Part shown: positions 1 through 5,131 of the stretch, piece after piece
Position numbering within the stretch: the first letter of the stretch is position 1
Layout: each line of letters begins with the position of its first letter
Assembly: GCA_963632245.1 (NCBI GenBank)
Contig: CAVGTF010000136.1
Location: 1-5,131 of the forward strand
Direction: 5' to 3'
DNA from: UBA1724 sp963632245
GTDB lineage: Bacteria; Verrucomicrobiota; Lentisphaeria; Oligosphaerales; Oligosphaeraceae
DNA length: 5,131 nucleotides
Position numbers and translations under genes: made by a program
Notes under the pieces: model-generated
Told to the model about the DNA's origin: nothing
What the model saw: only the letters and a program-made list of their open reading frames with translations
Databases searched by the model: none

Positions 1-11
1 CGGTAAGACTG

Positions 12-407
12 ATGAGAATTAAGAATTTGCCAGGTAATCTAAAAAAACTTATAATCCCCAAAAATATGCTTTTCGCGGAAGGCTCGGGTTATAATTATTT
101 TAATGTGTATGACCTTGCAATTAAGTGGTTACATAATAAAACGGTAGATCTAAAATCAGATAAATATCGAAGTATAAGTTTTGCTTGGAACTTTAAAAAA
201 TATCTAAAAGGAGAGGATAACGAATATGTTAAAGATAACGGCGATTTTTATTTTGAAAAAGACGGAAGAAAACTTCTTTTAACAACAGATTTTAGTAAAG
301 CCCTGCAATGGTATAAAGAAACAAAAATATATGGGAATGAAAAGGAAAAAGAAACGGAACATAATAAACGTGTTTATCTTGAGAACATGACAATTGAAGA
401 ATACTAA
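12..407 (+). CDS. Hypothetical AT-rich protein, possibly 5'-truncated
   Basis: I do not recognise the family. The reading frame encodes 131 residues and ends with TAA. The protein is rich in Lys, Asn, Tyr and Phe, has no hydrophobic stretch long enough for a membrane segment, and shows no signal peptide. It looks like a real soluble protein: aromatic residues are regularly spaced, as in DFYFEKDGRKLLL and FSKALQWYKET near residues 77-104, and the tail (about 105-131) is charged. The opening LPGNLKKLIIPKN faintly resembles one leucine-rich repeat of the BspA type, but one unit proves nothing. The start is uncertain. No Shine-Dalgarno precedes the ATG at 12, and the frame stays open to the left edge, so the true start may lie outside the window; ATG at 66 is an alternative. 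Base composition (about 30% G+C) is very unlike the genes to the right, which suggests recent acquisition. It converges on the SNF2 gene across a 132-base spacer. Confidence 0.55.
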   Translation: MRIKNLPGNLKKLIIPKNMLFAEGSGYNYFNVYDLAIKWLHNKTVDLKSDKYRSISFAWNFKKYLKGEDNEYVKDNGDFYFEKDGRKLLLTTDFSKALQWYKETKIYGNEKEKETEHNKRVYLENMTIEEY

Positions 408-418
408 TTGATATTTTT

Positions 419-466
419 ATACCTTAGGGTATAGCAGGAGAACATACTGTTATACCCTGAGGGTAT
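419..466. repeat. Twin short palindromes ATACCTTAGGGTAT / ATACCCTGAGGGTAT
   Basis: Two related inverted repeats lie in the spacer. The first, at 419-432, has 5-base arms ATACC/GGTAT. The second, at 452-466, is perfect, with 7-base arms ATACCCT/AGGGTAT around G459. Their centres are 33-34 bases apart, close to three turns of B-DNA, so both would face the same side of the helix. This could be a pair of protein-binding sites (operator or recombinase) or simply the two arms of the larger hairpin listed separately. The sequence does not decide between these. Confidence 0.6.
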
Positions 467-477
467 TATAGCTTTTT
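422..477 (+). terminator. Probable terminator hairpin for the plus-strand ORF
   Basis: CCTTAGGGTATAGCAG at 422-437 can pair with CTGTTATACCCTGAGG at 447-462. This gives a 16-bp stem with two G-U wobbles and no mismatch, closed by a 9-base loop at 438-446. Three more A-T pairs (419-421 with 464-466) can be added past a bulged G463. A run of five T follows at 473-477, separated from the stem by 6-10 bases, which is looser than a classical intrinsic terminator. The hairpin starts 15 bases after the stop codon of the plus-strand ORF, the expected place for its terminator. On the minus strand the stem is followed by A-rich sequence, so termination of SNF2 transcription here is less well supported. 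Confidence 0.45.
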
Positions 478-539
478 AAGACGTTTTGATGTTTTTGGAA
501 GATGTTGATACGAGGTGGATGCTATTTCTCTTCGTTCCG

Positions 540-3500
540 CTATCTCTCTTCTTCCTCTCCTGTTTCCAACAGCTCCCGCATGATATCGGCGGTGAGTTCT
601 GGGGGGGTGGTGTTGGTGGAATTGGTGGAGTTTGTGGCGAGGGAGGCGAGGAGTCGTTTTGTGTGTTGCATTTGGAGGACTTTTTCCTCGACGGTGCCGC
701 GTGCGATCATCCGGTAGGCCATGACGGGTCGGGTTTGTCCGATGCGGTAGCATCGGTCGATGGCCTGTGCTTCGGCGGCTGGGTTCCACCATGGATCCAG
801 GAGGAAAACGTAGTCGGCGGCGATGAGATTGAGTCCCACTCCGCCTGCCTTCAGGCTAATGAGGAAGACGCCCTTGTCGGGTTCTTCCTGGAAGCGTTGG
901 ACGACCTCCTTTCGGTCCTTGGTCTGTCCGTCGAGGTATTCGTATTTTCGTCCGGCGGCATCCAGTTGTTTGGCGACCATTTTGAGGAGTGTGGTGAACT
1001 GTGAGAAGACCAGTGCCTTATGTCCGGCATCCAGGAGGGTCTCCAGTCGTTCCAGGAGGAGTGTGAGTTTAGCGGAGGGGCACTCTGCCATGGTGGGGTT
1101 GACCAGTGCGGGGTGGCAGGCGGCCTGTCGCAGTCGGAGGAGTGCCTCCAGCATATTGATGGTAGCGGGGCGGTTTGTGGAGACGGGGGCGGTTCCGCCC
1201 AGGATTCCGCGATAGTATTGGTGGAGTTCGTCGTAGCACTCTCGTTCCTGGGGGGAGAGTTCGCAGAAGAGGACCTGTTCGGTCTTTTTGGGGAGTTCCG
1301 GGGCGACCTGTTCCTTTCGTCGGCGAAGCAGGAAGGGCGCCACTGCCTGCTGGAGTCGGTGGGCGGTCTCGGCGTCGTGGAGGATGGAGTTTTCCTTTCC
1401 CAGGGACTGCAGGAAGGACTCCCGGAAGAGTCCGGGATTCAGGAAAGACAGTTGGCTGAATAGCTCCTCCAGGTGGTTTTCCACGGGGGTGCCGGTCATG
1501 GCGAGTCGGTGTTCGGCCTGGAGGGAGCGTGCTGATTGTGCGGTGGCGCTCTGAGCGTTCTTGATGGCCTGGGATTCGTCCAGGATCAGGTAATCCAGGG
1601 GGATTTTTGCCAGGAGCGTGGCGTCCTGCCGGAGGGTTCCGTAGGTCGTGAAGATCAGATCGTATTGCTGGAACCACGCCTGGGTGGGCTGTCGGCGGGG
1701 ACCGTAGTAGCATGCCGCATGCAACTGTGGGGCGAAGCGGTGGCATTCGTTTTCCCAATTGAAAAGCAGGGAGCTTGGCATGACCACCAGTGAGGGGTGT
1801 TTGGGGGATTCCTGGTGCCGGAGGGAGAGCAGTGCCAGCACCTGGACCGTTTTGCCCAGGCCCATATCGTCGGCGAGGATTCCGGAGAGTCCTCGGTCGG
1901 CGAGTCGTTTTGCCCATCCCAAGAAGAGCGCCTGGTAGGGTCGTAGAGTTCCCTGGAACCAAGTGGGTGGCGTGAGGGGCTCCAGGGGTCGTGCGTCCTC
2001 CTGGCGGAGTCGTTCCAGGGTGGCGGCGTAGCGTCCATCGGCGTCCTGGAGCTGTTCCTGGAGGAGTGCCTCCACCAGCGCGCATTGTTCTTGGCGCAGC
2101 CGGACGCACTGATCGTCGGTCTGGCCGATTTCCACCAATGCGGTGAAGCGTTCCAGCCATTCCTGGGGGAGGATTCCGTAGGTGCCGTCGTCCAGCCGGA
2201 CCGCCTTGGAGTGTTTTTCCAGTGCCCGGAGGAGCTGTGGGGTTTCCAGCTTGAGGCCATTTTCGAAGGTGAGCTTCGCCTGGAGCTCCAGCCAATCGAT
2301 GCCGCTTCCGGAGACCGAGAAGGCCTTTTCCAGGGGCCGTCGGTAGGTGCGGCCCTCGGCGGTGACCTCCCACCCCTCCAGGACCAGCGTGCGCACCGCG
2401 CGATCCAGGAGTGAGGGCAGGAGTTTCCAGCCCGGGTCCTCGTCGGAAGCGCGCTTCACGAATCGGAAGCCCAGTGCGGGGAGGCGGTCCAGGGATTCCC
2501 GCTCCTGTTCGGGGGAACGCAGGAAGAGCCGGTCTTCTCCCAGAAGTTGGGTGGCGGGGGACTCCTGGTGACAGCGGACATCGCCGTATCGGAAGGAGAT
2601 CTGGCATTGCAGCTGTTCCTGTCCCAGGTGCTTATAGCGTGCGGTAGTGACATAGAGGCACGGGACGGGATCGGCGATTTCCTTTGGGACGCGGAAGACG
2701 GGATGGACGCCGGACAGATCGGCGCCGCCATCCAGTGCCAGGAGCCGGCACCACTCGCGGGTCTCTCGGACGGTGAGGGACTGTGGGGGCTTCCCCAGCA
2801 ACTCGCCGATCTTCGGGGCGATTTGCGGCATGGCGAGTAGGTGGAGTGCGTTGTCGGCGATGGACCATCCGGCGTCGGAGAGCACCTGCCACTTTCGCAG
2901 TGGAAGCTCCCCCTGGAGGGTCGCCATGGAGAACTCCAGCTGGAAGGGCTTTCCGGGGAGGAGGGTCTCTTTGGTCTTGACGGACCAGGTGGTCTTTCCC
3001 TGCCAGACGAGGGGATGGAGGAAGCGCTGTGCGCCGAGCTGTGGCGGCACGCACCATCGCAGCGCGCCCGCATTTTCCAATAATTCGCAGAGTGCGCGCT
3101 GTTTTTCCTGTGGGATCAGGAAGCGGTTTCCGCGTTCCTTGCGGGCGGGTGCGGGGTAGGGTGCCAGGAAGGCGAAGAGCGCCTGGTCGGCTGGTGTGGG
3201 GACGGTGGTATCCGGGAGGAATGCCACGGGCCGCAGGGGACCCGGCTCTCCTTTTGGACGCCACCATAGCTCCACCTCCTGGGGACCCTGTACATGGCAG
3301 GGAATCCCGGGGATCAGGAGCACATAGAGGATTTCCGCGCCGCAATCGGGCTCCACTCTGGGGCGGTATTCCGTGGGGCGCGGCGTGCGTCTCAAGGAGG
3401 ACTCGGCGACCTCTTCGCCGCGGGCGAGCTTCGCCTGCCGACGCAGATACCCCCGCTCGTATTCCACCGTCTGCCCCTGGGAGTCCTGTTGGGTATCCCG

Positions 3501-3560
3501 TTGCGCCCGGGCGCTTTTCCTCGGGCGTTTCAGGGGCTCTACCGTCAACTCGTCATCCAT
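540..3560 (-). CDS. SNF2/Swi2-family DEAD/DEAH-box ATPase (helicase-like)
   Basis: This is a superfamily 2 ATPase of the SNF2 class, about 1006 residues, expected to use ATP to translocate on duplex DNA and displace or remodel bound proteins. All core motifs are present, numbered from the chosen start: LRPYQ at 539-543, Walker A DDMGLGKT at 564-571, Walker B DESQ at 661-664 followed by AIKN, motif III MTGTPVEN at 688-695, motif IV LVFSQF near 850, motif V LKAGGVGLNL at 903-912, and the arginine-finger motif VI QAIDRCYRIGQ at 932-942. The core fills roughly residues 535-970. The first 530 residues hold no domain I can name. A stretch near 420-475 (GIDWLELQAKLTF..., DDGTYGILPQEWL) resembles the region before the ATPase in other bacterial SNF2 proteins. 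No SWIM zinc finger is seen. The tail is a low-complexity NSTNSTNTT followed by acidic residues. An in-frame ATG at 3638 would add 26 residues but overlap DUF1846 by 52 bases. The ATG at 3560 leaves a 26-base gap and is preferred. Neither has a Shine-Dalgarno. RapA/HepA-like transcription recycling, repair or phage defence are all possible; context does not single one out. Confidence 0.93.
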   Translation of the reverse strand: MDDELTVEPLKRPRKSARAQRDTQQDSQGQTVEYERGYLRRQAKLARGEEVAESSLRRTPRPTEYRPRVEPDCGAEILYVLLIPGIPCHVQGPQEVELWWRPKGEPGPLRPVAFLPDTTVPTPADQALFAFLAPYPAPARKERGNRFLIPQEKQRALCELLENAGALRWCVPPQLGAQRFLHPLVWQGKTTWSVKTKETLLPGKPFQLEFSMATLQGELPLRKWQVLSDAGWSIADNALHLLAMPQIAPKIGELLGKPPQSLTVRETREWCRLLALDGGADLSGVHPVFRVPKEIADPVPCLYVTTARYKHLGQEQLQCQISFRYGDVRCHQESPATQLLGEDRLFLRSPEQERESLDRLPALGFRFVKRASDEDPGWKLLPSLLDRAVRTLVLEGWEVTAEGRTYRRPLEKAFSVSGSGIDWLELQAKLTFENGLKLETPQLLRALEKHSKAVRLDDGTYGILPQEWLERFTALVEIGQTDDQCVRLRQEQCALVEALLQEQLQDADGRYAATLERLRQEDARPLEPLTPPTWFQGTLRPYQALFLGWAKRLADRGLSGILADDMGLGKTVQVLALLSLRHQESPKHPSLVVMPSSLLFNWENECHRFAPQLHAACYYGPRRQPTQAWFQQYDLIFTTYGTLRQDATLLAKIPLDYLILDESQAIKNAQSATAQSARSLQAEHRLAMTGTPVENHLEELFSQLSFLNPGLFRESFLQSLGKENSILHDAETAHRLQQAVAPFLLRRRKEQVAPELPKKTEQVLFCELSPQERECYDELHQYYRGILGGTAPVSTNRPATINMLEALLRLRQAACHPALVNPTMAECPSAKLTLLLERLETLLDAGHKALVFSQFTTLLKMVAKQLDAAGRKYEYLDGQTKDRKEVVQRFQEEPDKGVFLISLKAGGVGLNLIAADYVFLLDPWWNPAAEAQAIDRCYRIGQTRPVMAYRMIARGTVEEKVLQMQHTKRLLASLATNSTNSTNTTPPELTADIMRELLETGEEEER
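606..632 (-). repeat. 9-base coding repeat (Asn-Ser-Thr) at the SNF2 C-terminus
   Basis: Imperfect 9-base units encode NST-NST-NTT just after the helicase core, and a run of seven G (plus strand, 601-607) follows immediately, within the Pro-Pro codons. The segment is a flexible linker between motif VI and the acidic last residues. Repeats and homopolymers like this change length easily. A frame change here would alter only about the last 20 residues and leave the ATPase intact. Confidence 0.55.
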
Positions 3561-3586
3561 GGACACGGTGGAAAAATATGCTTTTT
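3561..3586 (-). other. Short AT-rich junction between DUF1846 and SNF2 genes
   Basis: The 26 bases between the DUF1846 stop (TAA) and the SNF2 ATG read, on the minus strand, as an A run, then GCATA, then five T, then CCACCGTGTCC. The A/T arms could form only a weak five-pair stem, so I do not call a terminator. No Shine-Dalgarno is present. The short gap on the same strand supports cotranscription. Confidence 0.5.
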
Positions 3587-5092
3587 TTACGGGAAGAGCT
3601 TCCTGGTGGGTGCCAGGGGATCGTAGGTATAGGAGCATCCCAGGTGCCGCAGGCCTTGTTCGTCACCGTGTCCGGGCATGTGTGAGAGATGGACATCGCA
3701 GCCCTTCAGCTGCGCCAGGCAATCCAGCGCCTTCTGTCCCTCGGGGCTTTGGGCACAGGAGACCGTGAGGACGATGAGTGCCTCGGAGAGATTCAGACTG
3801 GTGCGGATATTGGTGCCCAGTCCGTGCTTGAAGATGGAGACCTTCTCCAGGATGGCGGGCTCCAGCAGATGGCGTTCCCGGGGGATTCCGGCGAGATGGC
3901 GGACGGCATTGAGGATCATGGCGACTGCGGAGTGCATGAGGCTGGAGTTCATTCCGGTGGCGATGAAGCCATCGGGGAGCTGTATGGCGGCACCGCAGTA
4001 GATGCCGCCGTCGCCCTCGCCCTCGGTCTCGCAGCGGGTGGCGGTCTCGCGGGCCTTCGCGACCACCTGGCGGTCCTCCGGCTTCAGGCCCGCTTTGCGG
4101 ATGAGCTCCTCCGCGCGCTCCACCGTCTGTTCGGTGGCGCGACCGGCATCCAGTGCGGAGACATACTGGAAGTATCGCCGGATGATCTCCCTCTCGGCGG
4201 CATGGCGCACGCCCGCGTCGTCCACGATTCCGGCGGCGATGCAATTGACGCCCATGTCGGTGGGGGAGCGGTATCCGGCCTCGCCGCCGGAGATGCGTTC
4301 CAGCAGTGCCTTGAGGAGCGGGAAGGTCTGGAGGTCCCGGTTGTAGTTCACCGATGGGATGCCGTATGCCTCGAAGTGAAAGTGGTCGATGGCGTTGTTG
4401 TCCAGGAGATCCGCGGTGGCGGATTCGTAGGCGATATTGACCGGGTGGCTCAGGGGGAGATTCCAGACGGGGAAGCTCTCGAATTTCGCGTATCGCGCCT
4501 TTCGTCCCTGGTGGAATTCGTGGTAGATCTGGCTGAGACAGGTGCCCATCTTTCCGGAGTTTGGTCCGGGACCGGTGACCACCACCAGCGGCTGGGTCAC
4601 GGGCACATAGCGCAGGGAGCCCAGTCCTGCGGGGCTGGCAATGCGGTCCACCTGGTTGGGGTAGCCATCCAGATTGCCGTGGAGGAAGACCTGTATGCCG
4701 TGGCGCTCCAGGCGATGCTTGAAGGCCTGAACCGCCGGCTGTCCGGAATAGCGTGTGACCACCACTGCGGTGACCTCCACGCCCACGGCATGGAGGTCGT
4801 CAATGAGCTTCAGCGCCGCGTTGTCGTAGGTGATGCCGAAGTCCGCGCGGATGCGCTTGCGCTCGATGTCCTCCGCGTAGATGCAGACGATGATGTCCGC
4901 GGTGGAGGAGAGGCTCTTCAACAGCCGCACCTTCACATCCGGATCGTAGCCGGGAAGCACGCGCGCGGCATGGAAATCCCCCATCAGCTTTCCCCCAAAT
5001 TCCAAATAAAGACGGCCTTCCCCCTGGGAAACACGCTTCAGAATGGAGGCCTTCTGGGCATCAAGATATTTCTGGTTGTCGAAGGAAGACAT
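3587..5092 (-). CDS. DUF1846 (UPF0371) family protein
   Basis: This is a full-length member of the DUF1846 family, 501 residues, close to the usual length of about 500. Stretches I recognise as family signatures are EFGGKLMGDFHAARVLPGYDPD near 31-52, VVTGPGPNSGKMGTCLSQIYHE near 171-192, the HFHFEAYGIPSVNYNRD segment at 237-253, SPTDMGVNCIAAGIV near 276-290, and MHSAVAMILNAVRHLAGIP near 386-404. The GPGPNSGK at 174-181 resembles a Walker A phosphate-binding loop, but the family has no established enzymatic activity known to me, so nucleotide or phosphate binding is inference. There is no signal peptide or membrane segment; the protein should be cytoplasmic. The start at 5092 gives the expected N-terminus (MSSFDNQKYLDAQKASIL) and is preceded by a pyrimidine-rich leader without Shine-Dalgarno. 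It is the upstream gene of a probable two-gene operon with the SNF2 ATPase. Composition matches the SNF2 gene. Confidence 0.93.
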   Translation of the reverse strand: MSSFDNQKYLDAQKASILKRVSQGEGRLYLEFGGKLMGDFHAARVLPGYDPDVKVRLLKSLSSTADIIVCIYAEDIERKRIRADFGITYDNAALKLIDDLHAVGVEVTAVVVTRYSGQPAVQAFKHRLERHGIQVFLHGNLDGYPNQVDRIASPAGLGSLRYVPVTQPLVVVTGPGPNSGKMGTCLSQIYHEFHQGRKARYAKFESFPVWNLPLSHPVNIAYESATADLLDNNAIDHFHFEAYGIPSVNYNRDLQTFPLLKALLERISGGEAGYRSPTDMGVNCIAAGIVDDAGVRHAAEREIIRRYFQYVSALDAGRATEQTVERAEELIRKAGLKPEDRQVVAKARETATRCETEGEGDGGIYCGAAIQLPDGFIATGMNSSLMHSAVAMILNAVRHLAGIPRERHLLEPAILEKVSIFKHGLGTNIRTSLNLSEALIVLTVSCAQSPEGQKALDCLAQLKGCDVHLSHMPGHGDEQGLRHLGCSYTYDPLAPTRKLFP

Positions 5093-5104
5093 GGAATGCG
5101 GAAA

Positions 5105-5131
5105 AAGGAGGAAGGAGGAAGGAGGAAGGAG
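5105..5131. repeat. Tandem 7-base repeat (AAGGAGG)n reaching the right edge
   Basis: The plus strand holds three complete AAGGAGG units at 5105-5111, 5112-5118 and 5119-5125 and a fourth cut by the window end. The units are perfect. On the minus strand, in the leader of the DUF1846 gene, the same array reads CCTCCTT, the sequence of the 16S rRNA tail, and ends 12 bases before the ATG. On the plus strand it reads as a string of consensus ribosome binding sites, which could serve a divergent gene starting just beyond the edge. It may also be a neutral microsatellite. Confidence 0.75.

Noticed and set aside
408..435. Plus-strand promoter TTGATA, 16 bases, TATAGC in the spacer
   Set aside because: The -10 is poor, it lies within the hairpin, and there is no plus-strand gene downstream for it to serve. 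Such matches are expected in AT-rich sequence.
465..470. Minus-strand TATAAT next to the second palindrome, as a promoter with an operator
   Set aside because: No acceptable -35 sits 16-18 bases upstream, and transcription would run antisense through the plus-strand ORF. Kept only as a remark.
486..1004. A 172-codon plus-strand open frame beginning in the spacer
   Set aside because: Antisense to the SNF2 C-terminus. Its Gly-rich stretch is just the reverse of the NST/Pro-Pro repeat codons. No ribosome binding site.
780..2250. Very frequent CCAGGAG/CTCCTGG words, considered as Chi-like or other DNA motifs
   Set aside because: They fall in the SNF2 coding frame and follow from Leu-Leu-Glu/Asp-rich helices with a preferred CTC/CTG leucine codon.
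1069..2607. A 512-codon open frame on the minus strand, offset from the SNF2 frame
   Set aside because: It lies wholly inside the SNF2 gene, and its translation is dominated by Pro, Arg, Gly and Thr, the signature of a shadow frame in G+C-rich coding DNA. The SNF2 frame carries every helicase motif.
540..3560. SNF2 gene as part of a DISARM- or BREX-type defence system
   Set aside because: SNF2-like ATPases occur in such systems, but no methyltransferase, phospholipase D or other partner gene is present, and the neighbour is a DUF1846 gene.
3561..3638. Upstream ATG (3638) as the SNF2 start
   Set aside because: The extra 26 residues lie mostly over the DUF1846 3' end, look unlike a conserved N-terminus, and have no ribosome binding site. 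The ATG at 3560 avoids the overlap.
3029..3685. A 218-codon plus-strand open frame across the SNF2/DUF1846 junction
   Set aside because: Antisense to two well-supported genes, Arg/Gly/Pro-rich, with no recognisable motif.

Overview
The window holds two long, intact minus-strand genes (about 540-5092) that together look like an operon. On the left is a short AT-rich segment (about 1-480) carrying one plus-strand ORF of unknown function. The right part is around 60% G+C. The left 400 bases are nearer 30% G+C by eye, and the change near base 480 is abrupt. No Shine-Dalgarno motif precedes either minus-strand gene. Together with the G+C content, this loosely suggests a group that often initiates without SD, such as the Planctomycetota-Verrucomicrobiota-Lentisphaerota assemblage or Bacteroidota. 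The sequence alone does not fix the taxon.

Layout from left to right: (1) 12-407 (+), a 131-residue lysine- and asparagine-rich protein of unknown family, possibly cut by the left edge; (2) 408-539, a gene-free spacer between convergent genes, with two short ATACC..GGTAT palindromes that can also fold together into one 16-bp hairpin followed by a T run; (3) 540-3560 (-), a SNF2/Swi2-family DEAD/DEAH-like ATPase of about 1006 residues with all helicase motifs; (4) 3587-5092 (-), a complete 501-residue DUF1846 (UPF0371) protein; (5) 5105-5131, a 7-base tandem repeat in the DUF1846 leader that runs off the right edge.

Transcription of the minus-strand pair should enter from beyond the right edge, pass through DUF1846 and continue into the SNF2 gene across a 26-base gap. 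The DUF1846 family has no settled biochemical role. The SNF2 protein should be an ATP-driven remodeller of DNA-bound proteins, but nothing here shows its target. I see no RNA gene, CRISPR array, transposase or recognisable defence cassette. The parts best worth a second look are the composition break with its twin palindromes and the AAGGAGG/CCTCCTT repeat array at the right edge.
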